This document shows, piece by piece, positions 24,945 to 34,065 of a DNA stretch of 64,000 nt. Origin of the DNA: Haematomicrobium sanguinis DSM 21259 (GTDB lineage: Bacteria > Actinomycetota > Actinomycetes > Actinomycetales > Micrococcaceae). The stretch lies in the NCBI RefSeq assembly GCF_000688395.1, contig NZ_JIAG01000001.1, positions 186,001 through 250,000 on the forward strand. The letters run 5' to 3'. The notes below the pieces were generated by a model. That model did not search any database. It saw only the letters and a program-made list of their open reading frames with translations, and had not been told where the DNA came from. The position numbers were made by a program, and so were the translations under genes. Numbering within the stretch: the stretch's first letter is position 1; each line of letters opens with the position of its first letter.

Positions 24945-25889
24945 TTAACCTTTCAGCGCGCCGAGTTGGATGCCCTGCTTGAAGTGCTTAGCAGCGAACG
25001 GATAAATGGCAAGCGGCGGCACAATCGTGATGACGATCAGCGCAAACTTCAATTGGTTTCGTAACGCCTCGCGTTGAGCGAGCAAGCTGGTATCGGCAAT
25101 CTGACCGGGGTCCACTTGGTTCAGAATCAAAATTTGCCGCATGACCAGTTGCAAGGGGTACAGGTTCTCATCGTTGAGGTAGATCAACGCGGAGAAGTAG
25201 TTGTTCCACGCGCCCACCGCGAACAACAGCGCCGTCACCGCAATGATCGGCTTGGACATGGGCAGAACCACGCGCCAAAAGAATTTGAAATCGCTGGCAC
25301 CATCGATCTTTGCGGCCTCATGCAGCGTGTCAGGGATGGTGACGCGGAAAAAGGTGCGCGCAATGATCACGTTAAAGACGGAGACGGCGCCGGGGAGGAT
25401 CATCACCCAGATCGTGTTGATGATGCCCAATTGGTTGAACACCAGGTAGCTGGCAATGATGCCGCCAGAGAAGAACATCGGGATCAGGAAGATCACCAAG
25501 AAGACACCCTTAAAGGGCAGGTCCGGCCGCGAAAGCGGATAGGCCGCGAGCACCGTACACACCACCCCGACAAACGTGGAACCGACCACGTAGAGCAGGG
25601 TATTCAGGATGCTGCGCGGGATGGACTGGTAATCGAAAAGGGCCTTATAGCCGTCGAGACTGAAGTCGACCGGCCAGAGCCAGACCCGACCGTCCGAGAC
25701 GGCCTGCGGGTCCGAGATCGACGCGCTCAGGATGTACACGATCGGGTAGAGGATGGCGAGCGAACCCAGTGTGAGCAGGACCGTGAAGATCGCGATGGTG
25801 ATCTTGTCCGACATCGGCAACGCCATTTTGCGCCGAGGTTCCCGCGTCTTGTTTGCCTTCGTTTTAGGCTGTGGCGGTGCAATCGTCAT
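24945..25889 (-). CDS. Sugar ABC transporter permease (LplC/YtcP-like)
   Basis: This 314-residue MalG-type permease has the EAA loop HEAAKIDGASDFKFFWRVVL and the region VGAWNNYFSALIYLNDENLY typical of LplC/YtcP. It is the first gene of the operon. I prefer the ATG at 25889; another in-frame ATG 12 codons upstream gives a short extension. A purine-rich GGAAAGGG precedes it at long spacing. Confidence 0.88.
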   Translation of the reverse strand: MTIAPPQPKTKANKTREPRRKMALPMSDKITIAIFTVLLTLGSLAILYPIVYILSASISDPQAVSDGRVWLWPVDFSLDGYKALFDYQSIPRSILNTLLYVVGSTFVGVVCTVLAAYPLSRPDLPFKGVFLVIFLIPMFFSGGIIASYLVFNQLGIINTIWVMILPGAVSVFNVIIARTFFRVTIPDTLHEAAKIDGASDFKFFWRVVLPMSKPIIAVTALLFAVGAWNNYFSALIYLNDENLYPLQLVMRQILILNQVDPGQIADTSLLAQREALRNQLKFALIVITIVPPLAIYPFAAKHFKQGIQLGALKG

Positions 25890-26087
25890 ATGTACCCAAC
25901 CCTTTCCGTGCATATGCCAATTCATACGCCAGTGATTCGATTTAAACTGCGGCGCAAAACCGCCTCAAACCTGACGGTGACACCGCTCACATCGCTTAGT
26001 GGATATGGTTGCAGACATTTGACCTTTGAGCAACTGGCGCGGTTTAGCAACCGAGCGTCGCCACCCACAAAAATGACCTAGAACGCG

Positions 26088-26125
26088 CAAGAGTCCCGCT
26101 CCCTCACTAGGAAGCGGGACTCTTG
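26088..26125 (-). terminator. Hairpin downstream of gabT
   Basis: A 13-bp perfect stem, CAAGAGTCCCGCT (26088-26100) with AGCGGGACTCTTG (26113-26125), lies 13 nt past the gabT stop. On the gene's strand the stem is not followed by a T-run. The rest of 25890-26087, upstream of the sugar operon, shows no gene and no operator I can define. Confidence 0.55.
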
Positions 26126-26138
26126 GGAAAATCAGCTG

Positions 26139-27503
26139 CTATGCCGAAGTTGCCGCCACTTGACGGATCGCAGTGGTGAAAACATCAATCCCATCACGCA
26201 GAAGTTCCTCGCCGATCACGAGCGGCGGCAGAAGCCGAATCACGTTTCCGAAGGTCCCGCAGGTCAGGATGATGACGCCCTCTTTCAGGCACGCTGCGGC
26301 AATCGCCTTGGCCGCTTCCGGGTTCGGTTCCTTAGTGGATTCTCCGGTGCCCGGCTGCACCAATTCGATGGCAAGCATTGCTCCGCGTCCGCGCACATCG
26401 CCAATGATGTCGACCTCTCCGGCGACCTCCTTGAGCGCCGTCATGACGGTGTCTTCAATACTTTGAGCGCGGGCATTGAGATCGTAATCGACCATCGACT
26501 CGATCGCGGCGAGCGCTCCTGCACACGCCACCGGGTTGCCGCCATAGGTGCCACCCAAGCCACCGGGGTGAACCGCATCCATGAGATCCGCGCGTCCGGT
26601 CACGGCAGAGAGCGGCATGCCGCCGGCAATGCCCTTGGCCATCGTGATGAGGTCGGGGACAACGCCCTCATGATCCACCGCGAACCACTGCCCGGTACGG
26701 CAGAATCCGGACTGAACCTCATCGGCAATGAAGACCACACCGTTCTCTTGTGCCCACGCGGCGAGGGTCGGCAAGAAGCCCTCGGCCGGGACAATGAATC
26801 CGCCCTCGCCTTGAATGGGCTCAATGATGATGGCGGCGGTCTGATCGGCACCGATCTGCTTTTCGATCATGGTGATCGCCCGCTTCGCCGCCGCAACCCC
26901 GTCAACAGCGCCCTCTTCGCGGTACGGGTAGCTCATGGGCATGCGGTAAATGTCGGACGCAAACGGCCCGAAACCGTGCTTATAGGGCATCGACTTCGCG
27001 GTCAAAGCCATGGTCAGGTTCGTCCGGCCGTGATAGGCATGATCGAAAGCAACCACGGCCGTCCGCCCGGTTGCCACGCGGGCTATTTTGATCGCGTTCT
27101 CGACGGCTTCGGCACCGGAATTAAACAGCACGGAGCGCTTCTCGTGCTCACCGGGGGTCAGCTCAGTCAGCTTCTCGGCAAGTTCCACATACCCCTCGTA
27201 GGGGGTGACCATGAAACAGGTGTGGGTGAAGCGCGCGACCTGATCCTGCACCGCGGAGACGACCTTGGGATCGGAGGCGCCCACCGAGGTCACCGCAATT
27301 CCAGAACCAAAGTCGATGAAACGGTTCCCATCGATATCGGTGAGAATTCCGCCGTCGTTCTCTGCTGCATAAAACGGGACGGTGGACGCGACGCCCTTGG
27401 CGACCACCTTCTCCCGCCGCGCGGCGAGCTCGCGCGAGCGGGGGCCGGGGAACTCTGAAATGTGGCGGGTTTGTTCCACACGGAACGTAGGTTGGGTAGG
27501 CAT
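26139..27503 (-). CDS. gabT: 4-aminobutyrate aminotransferase
   Basis: This class III PLP aminotransferase moves the amino group of GABA to 2-oxoglutarate. SGAEAVENAIKIAR and FDHAYHGRTNLTMALTAK lie in the cofactor site, FIADEVQSGFCRTGQ carries the PLP-binding Asp, and MAKGIAGGMPLSAV holds the Schiff-base lysine. The length of 454 residues is normal. It begins 20 nt after the aldehyde dehydrogenase stop, so the pair would convert aminobutyraldehyde through GABA to succinate semialdehyde. No succinate-semialdehyde dehydrogenase is in the window. Confidence 0.93.
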   Translation of the reverse strand: MPTQPTFRVEQTRHISEFPGPRSRELAARREKVVAKGVASTVPFYAAENDGGILTDIDGNRFIDFGSGIAVTSVGASDPKVVSAVQDQVARFTHTCFMVTPYEGYVELAEKLTELTPGEHEKRSVLFNSGAEAVENAIKIARVATGRTAVVAFDHAYHGRTNLTMALTAKSMPYKHGFGPFASDIYRMPMSYPYREEGAVDGVAAAKRAITMIEKQIGADQTAAIIIEPIQGEGGFIVPAEGFLPTLAAWAQENGVVFIADEVQSGFCRTGQWFAVDHEGVVPDLITMAKGIAGGMPLSAVTGRADLMDAVHPGGLGGTYGGNPVACAGALAAIESMVDYDLNARAQSIEDTVMTALKEVAGEVDIIGDVRGRGAMLAIELVQPGTGESTKEPNPEAAKAIAAACLKEGVIILTCGTFGNVIRLLPPLVIGEELLRDGIDVFTTAIRQVAATSA

Positions 27504-27523
27504 GGTGTTCCTTCGGGGGTGCG

Positions 27524-28963
27524 TTAGAGCGCGTGCATGACGTGCTTGATGCGGGTGTAATCTTCGAGGCCGTAGAGCGAGAGGTCCTTGCCGTAGCCCG
27601 AGTTTTTGAAGCCGCCGTGTGGCATTTCGGCAGTGAGCATGACGTGCGTGTTGACCCAGACGGCGCCGAAGTCGAGGTCCCGGGAGACGCGCATCGCGGT
27701 GCCGTGGTCGCTCGTCCAGACGCTGGAGGCGAGCCCGTATCCAACGCCGTTGGCCAGCTCGATCGCTTCCTCTTCGGTGCTGAAGGCTTGGATGGTCAAG
27801 ACCGGGCCGAAGACCTCGTTTTGGACAATGTCATCATCCTGATTGACATCCGCGACCACCGTGGGCGCGAAGAAGTAGCCCTTATCGCCCACGCGCTCAC
27901 CGCCGGTCAAGATGTTCGCGTGCTCCGGGAGCGCGTCGAGCGCGGCGCTCACGGTGTTGAAGTGGTTGATGTTGTTCAGCGGACCGTAATAGTTTTCACT
28001 GTCATCCGCGTTGCCGGTGGGGGTGGCCTTTGCGGCAGCGGTCATGAGCTTTTTCATCTCCTCCACCGCGGTGTCTTGAACCAGCACGCGGGTGATCGCG
28101 GTGCAGTCCTGGCCAGCGTTGAAGAACCCGAATTCCGCCATGGCCTTGGCGGTGGCTTCCAGGTCGGCGTCCGCGAAGACGACGGCCGGGGCCTTGCCGC
28201 CGAGTTCCAGGTGAGATTTCTTGATCGGGTTGGACGTGGCCGCGGCCTGTGCGACGGCCTTGCCCGCCCGCACGGATCCGGTGATCGAGGCCATGGCCGG
28301 GGTCGGGTGGGTGGTCATCGTTTCACCGGTTTTCGCGTCGCCGAGCACAATGTTGAGCACGCCGGCCGGGATAATGTCCTGGGTGATGCGCATGAATTCG
28401 AGGGTGGATTCCGGGGTGGTGTCGCTCGGCTTGAGCACAATCGTGTTCCCGGCGGCGATGGCCGGGGCGATCTTCCAGATGAACATGAGCAGCGGGTAGT
28501 TCCACGGGGTCACCTGGGCGACAACGCCCACCGGTTCGCGGCGCACATAGGACGTGAAGCCTTCCATGTACTCACCGGCGGACTTGCCTTCGAGGGTGCG
28601 CGCGGCACCGGCGAAGAAGCGGACCTGGTCGGCGCCGACGGCGACCTCTTCATCGGCGATGATGCTCTTGACCTGGCCGGTATTGCGGTGTTGCGCCTCG
28701 ACGAGCGCCTCGCTGTTGGCTTCCATCGCGTCCGCAACTTTGAGCAGGATGGCTTGACGTTCGCTGGGGGTGGTGCGTTTGAAAGTTTTGAAGGCGTCGG
28801 CGGCGGCTTTCATGGCCTCGTCAACGTCGTCCGCGTTGGAGATGGGGGCCTTGGCGACCGTTTCCCCGTTGGTGGGGTTAATGACGTCAAAGGTCGCGGT
28901 GCCGCGCGCGGGGACGAATTGCCCGTTGATGAAATTCTGCAGGAGGGGTGCATCGGTACTCAT
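27524..28963 (-). CDS. Gamma-aminobutyraldehyde dehydrogenase
   Basis: This NAD(P)-dependent aldehyde dehydrogenase has TPWNYPLLMFIWKIAPAIAA, the catalytic Glu in HLELGGKAP and the catalytic Cys in FFNAGQDCTAITRV. AEMPHGGFKNSGYGKDLSLY lies near the C-terminus. The Asp-Cys-Thr-Ala context is typical of the aminobutyraldehyde (PatD-like) group. I chose the ATG at 28963, giving 479 residues; the longer frame runs into palindrome E. It forms an operon with gabT and would act in putrescine or agmatine breakdown. Confidence 0.88.
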   Translation of the reverse strand: MSTDAPLLQNFINGQFVPARGTATFDVINPTNGETVAKAPISNADDVDEAMKAAADAFKTFKRTTPSERQAILLKVADAMEANSEALVEAQHRNTGQVKSIIADEEVAVGADQVRFFAGAARTLEGKSAGEYMEGFTSYVRREPVGVVAQVTPWNYPLLMFIWKIAPAIAAGNTIVLKPSDTTPESTLEFMRITQDIIPAGVLNIVLGDAKTGETMTTHPTPAMASITGSVRAGKAVAQAAATSNPIKKSHLELGGKAPAVVFADADLEATAKAMAEFGFFNAGQDCTAITRVLVQDTAVEEMKKLMTAAAKATPTGNADDSENYYGPLNNINHFNTVSAALDALPEHANILTGGERVGDKGYFFAPTVVADVNQDDDIVQNEVFGPVLTIQAFSTEEEAIELANGVGYGLASSVWTSDHGTAMRVSRDLDFGAVWVNTHVMLTAEMPHGGFKNSGYGKDLSLYGLEDYTRIKHVMHAL

Positions 28964-29046
28964 GTTCCCGACCTTACGCGCAGCGTGTGAGCTGGGTAAC
29001 GGCAACCTGCACGGCGATCGGCGCAAGCGGCAGTGCACCTGCACTA

Positions 29047-29127
29047 CCCCCTCCTCATCTGTGTAGCAGTTAATGCCCATGTTCGTGCCCCGGATGGGCA
29101 TTAACTGCTACACAGATGAGGAGGGGG
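29047..29127. repeat. Palindromic element E (34-bp perfect stem)
   Basis: The arms at 29047-29080 and 29094-29127 are exact reverse complements; the left one starts CCCCCTCCTCATCTGTG. The loop is 13 nt. It lies 84 nt upstream of the aldehyde dehydrogenase start, in the 400-nt space after metS. That space (28964-29363) otherwise holds the hairpin at 29149-29191 and element F, and no gene I can support. Confidence 0.9.
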
Positions 29128-29148
29128 GCGGGTTGCCTTGGTAAGGAA

Positions 29149-29191
29149 CGACGGCGGTGACCCACCTTCTTAAGGCGAGTCACCGCCGTCG
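29149..29191 (-). terminator. Perfect 13-bp hairpin between metS and the aldehyde dehydrogenase gene
   Basis: CGACGGCGGTGAC (29149-29161) pairs with GTCACCGCCGTCG (29179-29191) around a 17-nt loop. It probably ends transcription from metPS, about 170 nt past metS, but lacks an obvious T-run. Confidence 0.5.
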
Positions 29192-29275
29192 AACATCAGT
29201 GAGTTGCGCGAGAAAGGCGCGGGGCGGCCAAAAGCCGCGCGTCACCCGACTCCCCTTCGCACCGGTGCGCACTCG

Positions 29276-29341
29276 AAATCGACTGTGCAGATAATGCACG
29301 CTTTAACGGCGTGTCGCGTGCGTGTTCTGCACAGTCGATTT
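29276..29341. repeat. Palindromic element F (66 nt)
   Basis: Arms AAATCGACTGTGCAGA (29276-29291) and TCTGCACAGTCGATTT (29326-29341) are perfect complements. The interior contains a second short stem, GCACGC with GCGTGC. It starts 22 nt past the metS stop. Its CTGTGCAG-type arm is loosely similar to element E. Confidence 0.85.
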
Positions 29342-29363
29342 AGGGGAGGCGATTTGGGGAGGG

Positions 29364-29501
29364 TTAGAGCTCGCGGATGGGCTCCTCTGGCATGTCCTCC
29401 TCCGCCTCCGGGTGACGGGCCAGGTTGATCAACGCGAGCGCGAGACCACCCCACACCGTCACGATGGCAATGATGAGCATGATGATTGCGTCGGCACTCA
29501 T
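29364..29501 (-). CDS. metS: Methionine/alanine importer small subunit MetS
   Basis: This 45-residue protein has one membrane helix: start [20 protein letters not shown], then [16 protein letters not shown]. That is the usual pattern of MetS, the small subunit needed by the NSS transporter MetP for methionine and alanine uptake in corynebacteria. Its ATG overlaps the metP stop as ATGA, so the two are translationally coupled. Confidence 0.9.
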   Translation of the reverse strand: MSADAIIMLIIAIVTVWGGLALALINLARHPEAEEDMPEEPIREL

Positions 29502-31090
29502 GCTTTGACCTCCTCGGTGGATTCTGCGGCGTCCTGCGCCTCTTCGGCCTCAATGACTTCTTCAATATCCGCGCTCTCGGCGTCGGCGGACTTCGAGCTC
29601 CACGGAATCATGGAGAGGATGAGCGAGACCACGATCAACGCGCCGGCCATTCCCCAGCCGAACACCCCGATAAACCAGGCCGGGTAATCCCCGTACCCGT
29701 CCTTGAGCGTGGAGGTCACGGTGCCGATCAGAATGTAGCCGAGCGCCACCGCGGAGACGCCGCCGACCACCACTTGCCACCACACGCCGAGCTTGACGCT
29801 CGCGTGCCGATTCAAGTGGCGGCGCAGCTTCGGCAGGGCGTTGAACGCCGTGGTGAGCGCGATAATCGTCACGAACGCGACAAGCAAAATGCCGAATTGG
29901 TTGACAAAGTTATCCGCGACATCCAGCAAACTGAGCCCAGACGTGGTGGAGAAAAGCAGCACCGAGAGCACGGCCATCGGGACGCCGACGCCCAAGGTGG
30001 CCTTCACGCGTGAGACGCCGAGTTTGTCCTGAATCGCGGCGATGATGACCTCGATGATGGAGATTAGCGAGGTGATTCCGGCGAATACCAGGGACCCGAA
30101 GAACAGCACGCCGAGCAGCGCGCCTAACGGTGCCTGAGAAATGATGGTGGGGAAGCCGACAAAGGCCAAGCCGATTCCGGAGGAGGCGACTTCGCCGACC
30201 GGGGTGCCCGCTTGCGCGGCCATGAACCCGAGCGCCGCGAACACGCCGATACCGGCAAGAATTTCAAAGCCGGAGTTGGAGAAACCGACCACAAATCCGG
30301 AGCCGGGCAAATCCGTCTTGCGCTTCAGGTAGCTCGAGTAGGTCACCATGATGCCAAAGCCCACCGAAAGCGAGAAGAAGATCTGGCCGTAGGCGGCCGC
30401 CCAAATGGCCGGGTCGCCGAGCTTGGACCAGTCCGGCGTGAAGAGCGCATTCAGCCCCTCGGCCGCGCCGTTCAGGAATAGTGACTGGATGACCAGCACC
30501 AGGAACATCACCATCAATAGCGGCAGGAAAATGACGTTGGCGCGGCCCACGCCCTTTTGCACGCCGAGCGCGAGAATGACCAAAACCACGAGCCACACCA
30601 ACACCAGCGGAATTAACACTTGCGGAACGAATTCAAAAGTGAGCCCCTCGGAGTCGCTCACTTTGAGGAATTCGCCAAAGAGGAATGTTTCCGGATCGTC
30701 TCCCCACGCCTTCGTGATGGAGAAGAACGTGTACATTGCCGCCCACGCGATAATGACCGCGTAATACAGGCCGATGACAAAGCAAATCCCAACCTGCCAC
30801 CAGCCCAATCCTTCGGCCTTGCGGTTGAGCCGCCGAAACGCCAGCGGTGCGGAGCCGCGGTACTTGTGACCTACTGCGTAATCCAGAAACAACAGGGGAA
30901 TACCGGCGGTCAGCAGCGCGACCAAATACGGGAAAATAAAGGCGCCGCCGCCATTCTCATAGGCGACATATGGGAAACGCCAAATGTTTCCCAGGCCCAC
31001 CGCGGATCCAATTGCGGCGAGAATAAACACTTTTCTGCCGGACCACGTTTCCCGCGTTGTGCGGGGCGCCCGGCGCGTTTGAGTACTCAT
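29498..31090 (-). CDS. metP: Methionine/alanine Na+ symporter MetP (NSS family)
   Basis: This 530-residue transporter of the neurotransmitter:sodium symporter family has about 12 helices. The first helix has [20 protein letters not shown], the sodium/substrate signature. [20 protein letters not shown] is helix 6. I chose the ATG at 31090, preceded by GGAGGG; the longer frame lacks a proper site. The pairing with metS supports methionine/alanine as substrates. The C-terminal tail is strongly acidic. Confidence 0.92.
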   Translation of the reverse strand: MSTQTRRAPRTTRETWSGRKVFILAAIGSAVGLGNIWRFPYVAYENGGGAFIFPYLVALLTAGIPLLFLDYAVGHKYRGSAPLAFRRLNRKAEGLGWWQVGICFVIGLYYAVIIAWAAMYTFFSITKAWGDDPETFLFGEFLKVSDSEGLTFEFVPQVLIPLVLVWLVVLVILALGVQKGVGRANVIFLPLLMVMFLVLVIQSLFLNGAAEGLNALFTPDWSKLGDPAIWAAAYGQIFFSLSVGFGIMVTYSSYLKRKTDLPGSGFVVGFSNSGFEILAGIGVFAALGFMAAQAGTPVGEVASSGIGLAFVGFPTIISQAPLGALLGVLFFGSLVFAGITSLISIIEVIIAAIQDKLGVSRVKATLGVGVPMAVLSVLLFSTTSGLSLLDVADNFVNQFGILLVAFVTIIALTTAFNALPKLRRHLNRHASVKLGVWWQVVVGGVSAVALGYILIGTVTSTLKDGYGDYPAWFIGVFGWGMAGALIVVSLILSMIPWSSKSADAESADIEEVIEAEEAQDAAESTEEVKA

Positions 31091-31224
31091 TGAGTAAACC
31101 CTCCATCGATGCGATACAGGTAACATCGTAGGCCGATTGCTGTGGTGCGCGGCACACCGCAGGGAGCGAGTCCACATTTTGGGCGCCTCGCTGTACGCCC
31201 GATCGCTCGTGCAGATGCACAATC

Positions 31225-31230
31225 TATAGT
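31225..31230 (+). promoter_or_regulatory. Probable -10 box TATAGT for a leaderless pucR-type mRNA
   Basis: TATAGT ends 6 nt before the ATG at 31237 and no ribosome-binding site lies in between, so transcription would begin at or next to the start codon. A matching -35 is not obvious. The 31091-31236 region also serves the divergent metP gene. Confidence 0.5.
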
Positions 31231-31236
31231 GGTGTC

Positions 31237-32658
31237 ATGGCCCTGACTCTGGCATCGTTGCTGGCGCAACGCGACCTTCGCTTGAGCGCGCGCACCCCGC
31301 TCGGCGCCCCCTCGCCGACCATCACCTGGGCGGCGGTCACCGAGCTCGAAAACCCGCACCCCTTTCTCGGCAGCGGCGAGTTAGTTTTGACCACCGGATT
31401 GAAATTGCGTACGACGGCGGCGCAAAGAGACTTCATCACGCATGTTCACTCTGCAGGGGTAGTTGCGGTGGGCTTCGGTGTGGGTCTGGCACACCAGAAG
31501 ATCCCCGGCGCATTGCTCGCTCAAGCCGAGGAACTCTCGCTGCCGCTCATTGAGGTTCCCTATGAGACACCGTTCATAGCCATTGGCAAGGCTGTCGCGG
31601 ATGCGCTGACTGCCGAGCACGTCGACGGGATGCAGAAACTCGTTCGTGAACATCACCTGTTGGCGGGAGCCCTGCTCGCGGGAAAGGGACTGTCAGGGTT
31701 TCTGGACGAGCTTGCCGGAGTGCTCGGCGCTACCGTGAGTTTGAGCCAATACGGTACGGAGATCGGCCGCGGCGTAGTCGGGGCGCGTGCAGCCGCCGGG
31801 GCCCGGTGGGAGAGGTTTCCGGTGGCAACCGGGATGAAGGATCGCTGCACGCTCGCGGTCCAGGAACCGTTTGAGCGCAATCCCATTGTGGAGTATGCGC
31901 AAAGCCTGATCGGTTTGGAGCTGAGTAACCGCGCGCGGAACTTGCGCGGCGCCCGGGTGTCGACCGGGCACCTGGTCCGCGATGTGTTCCGCGGTTATCT
32001 CAGCGATGCCGACTCGTCCACCAGGCTCGCCGCTGCCGGTGTCGATGCCTCGGTAAGGTACTCCGTGATTATTGCCCAGGTGGCGAGCGGGCAGAGAAGT
32101 GGGCTTGCGCGCATGAGCCTGCCGGACGCCGTCGGACATCATGTGAGCGCCATGGTGGATGAGCGCCTGGCGCTCGTGGTTCCGGAAACCGATGATCCGG
32201 CCGCCCGAGCCCGGGCGCTCTCCGAGTATTTGTATGGAGCGGGGCTGACCGCGACGATCGGGGTCGGCGGCGCGTATGCGGGCGGGCGCGGGTTGCACCG
32301 CAGCTATGTGGAGGCGCTGGATTCGCTGCGGCAGGGTGAGCGGGTGAATAGTCCGCGGACGTTGACGCTTTCCTCGCTGCTCTTGGTCAATGATGACGGA
32401 CCGATGCGGCAAATGGCTGCCGAGACGATCACGCCGCTCGCCGATTTTGATCGGGAGCATCACGGGCAGTTGGTGGAGACGTTGCGAACGTATTTGGCGT
32501 TGAACGGTTCGGTGGGGGCGGTCTCGGAGGAGTTGGGGCTGCATCGCAATTCGGTGCGGTACCGGCTGGCGCAAATTCATGAGCTCACCGGGTTCAATCC
32601 GGCCGTGACGGCGGACCGGGTGCACCTGTACCTCGCGCTGGAGGCGCACCACCCCTAA
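31237..32658 (+). CDS. PucR-family transcriptional regulator
   Basis: This 473-residue protein has an N-terminal purine-catabolism-type domain (GSGELVLTTGLKLRTTAAQR; VVAVGFGVGLAHQKIP), a GGDEF-like middle region and a C-terminal PucR HTH (SEELGLHRNSVRYRLAQIHE). PucR regulators control purine, GABA, proline or amine catabolism. Divergent placement from metPS and nearness to the GABA operon suggest it controls one of these; the sequence does not say which. Confidence 0.85.
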   Translation: MALTLASLLAQRDLRLSARTPLGAPSPTITWAAVTELENPHPFLGSGELVLTTGLKLRTTAAQRDFITHVHSAGVVAVGFGVGLAHQKIPGALLAQAEELSLPLIEVPYETPFIAIGKAVADALTAEHVDGMQKLVREHHLLAGALLAGKGLSGFLDELAGVLGATVSLSQYGTEIGRGVVGARAAAGARWERFPVATGMKDRCTLAVQEPFERNPIVEYAQSLIGLELSNRARNLRGARVSTGHLVRDVFRGYLSDADSSTRLAAAGVDASVRYSVIIAQVASGQRSGLARMSLPDAVGHHVSAMVDERLALVVPETDDPAARARALSEYLYGAGLTATIGVGGAYAGGRGLHRSYVEALDSLRQGERVNSPRTLTLSSLLLVNDDGPMRQMAAETITPLADFDREHHGQLVETLRTYLALNGSVGAVSEELGLHRNSVRYRLAQIHELTGFNPAVTADRVHLYLALEAHHP

Positions 32659-32672
32659 CCCCTCCCCCCCCG

Positions 32673-32746
32673 GCAAATTTAAGCGCCTTTCTCGGTTTTC
32701 AGCGGCATATACGGCGCTGAAAACCGAGAAAGGCGCTTAAATTTGC
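32673..32746. repeat. Palindromic element G (32-bp perfect stem) abutting a stop codon
   Basis: The arms at 32673-32704 and 32715-32746 are exact reverse complements; the left starts GCAAATTTAAGCGCC. The loop is 10 nt. The right arm touches the stop codon of the aminopeptidase, and the left is 14 nt past the PucR stop, so it sits exactly between convergent genes. It could act as a bidirectional terminator but lacks T-runs. Confidence 0.92.
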
Positions 32747-34042
32747 TTAGAAGAAGGCGGCGATCGCCTGGCGGAGGGCCAGCGCGTCCTCGATGTGGCA
32801 CATCTCGCGTGCGGAGTGCATCGAGAGGAGTCCGAGCCCCACATCCACCGTGCGAATGCCCAATCGCGTGGCCGTGATTGGGCCAATGGTGGAGCCGCAC
32901 GGGACCTGGTTGTTCGACACAAACTCCTGGGTGGAAACCCCGGCATCGGCGCACGCCTGCATCCACATGGCGGTGCCCGGCGCATCGGTGGTATATCGCT
33001 GATTCGCGTTGATTTTCAGTAGCGGACCGCGCCCTGGGGCTGGACGGTTGATCGGGTCGTGATGGCCCTGGTAGTTCGGGTGAACCAGGTGCCCGGCATC
33101 GGAGGAGACGCACCAGGACTCGGCAATCGCGCGGCGGTAGATCACCGCATCGCCGCCAAGCCCCGCGTTGATGCGGACCAAAACGTCCTCCAGGAACGGA
33201 CCGGCAGCGCCAGAGCGGGATCCGGAGCCGATTTCCTCGTGATCGAACGCCGCGAGCATCGGAATGGCACCATCCGCGCGGGTGTCCAGGAGCGCCATCA
33301 GCCCGGCGTGAACGCTGGAGAGATTGTCCAAGCGCCCGGAGGCCAGGAACTGTTCAGCGTCTCCGAATAGCCGCGGCGCCTGGGTGTCTGCCACGACCAC
33401 ATCCGCGCCGGCAATGTCCTCGACGGCGATTCCCGCCTGCTTTGCCAGCACGCTCAAGATCCCGGTGCCCGCCGCATCCCCAGCCGCGGCCGCGGTCCCC
33501 ACAATGGGCTGCACCTGCACCTGCTTGTCCAGCTTCAGCCCCTCATTGACGCCGCGGTCCAGGTGAATCGCGAGCTGCGGGATCCGCGCGATCGGGCCCG
33601 TCGACACCAAATATTCGCGCCCGGCGCGGTCGCTAATCCGCCCGGCAAACCGCAATTCACGGTCCAACCACGAGTTCAACAGCGGCCCACCATAAATCTC
33701 GACGTTCGCTTGCTTCCACCCGGCGGTGCTGAAATCCGGATGCGGCTTCAGCTTGAAACTCGGCGAATCCGTGTGCGCCCCCAAGATCCGAAACCCCGTC
33801 GCCGCGCTCACATCGCCCGGCAACGCAAACGCGATCAACGCCCCGTCACGCTGCACAAAATATTTGCCGTCGGGCTCCAAGGACCAGTCGTCACTCTCGT
33901 CCAAAGGCGAATATCCGGCCGCGCTCAAACGATCGGTGGCAGTTGCCACAGCATGAAACGACGACGGCGACGCCGCCACAAATTCGCCCAGATCTAGGGC
34001 GTGTTCGCGCGCGTCAGTACTCGGAGCAGAGGTGGAAGTCAT
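32747..34042 (-). CDS. M18 family aminopeptidase
   Basis: This cytosolic, di-zinc aspartyl-type aminopeptidase has 431 residues. Metal-site motifs are GAHTDSPSFKLKPHP, VVADTQAPR, FDHEEIGSGSRSGAAG and DVGLGLLSMHSARE, all in the expected order. It trims N-terminal acidic or neutral residues in peptide turnover. It is monocistronic, between element G and the argP gene. Confidence 0.93.
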   Translation of the reverse strand: MTSTSAPSTDAREHALDLGEFVAASPSSFHAVATATDRLSAAGYSPLDESDDWSLEPDGKYFVQRDGALIAFALPGDVSAATGFRILGAHTDSPSFKLKPHPDFSTAGWKQANVEIYGGPLLNSWLDRELRFAGRISDRAGREYLVSTGPIARIPQLAIHLDRGVNEGLKLDKQVQVQPIVGTAAAAGDAAGTGILSVLAKQAGIAVEDIAGADVVVADTQAPRLFGDAEQFLASGRLDNLSSVHAGLMALLDTRADGAIPMLAAFDHEEIGSGSRSGAAGPFLEDVLVRINAGLGGDAVIYRRAIAESWCVSSDAGHLVHPNYQGHHDPINRPAPGRGPLLKINANQRYTTDAPGTAMWMQACADAGVSTQEFVSNNQVPCGSTIGPITATRLGIRTVDVGLGLLSMHSAREMCHIEDALALRQAIAAFF

Positions 34043-34065
34043 GGTTTGATCCTACGCGGGCGCCC

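Noticed and set aside
31091-31236. A SAM or other riboswitch ahead of metP
   Set aside because: Only short imperfect hairpins are visible and no conserved aptamer pattern could be recognised.
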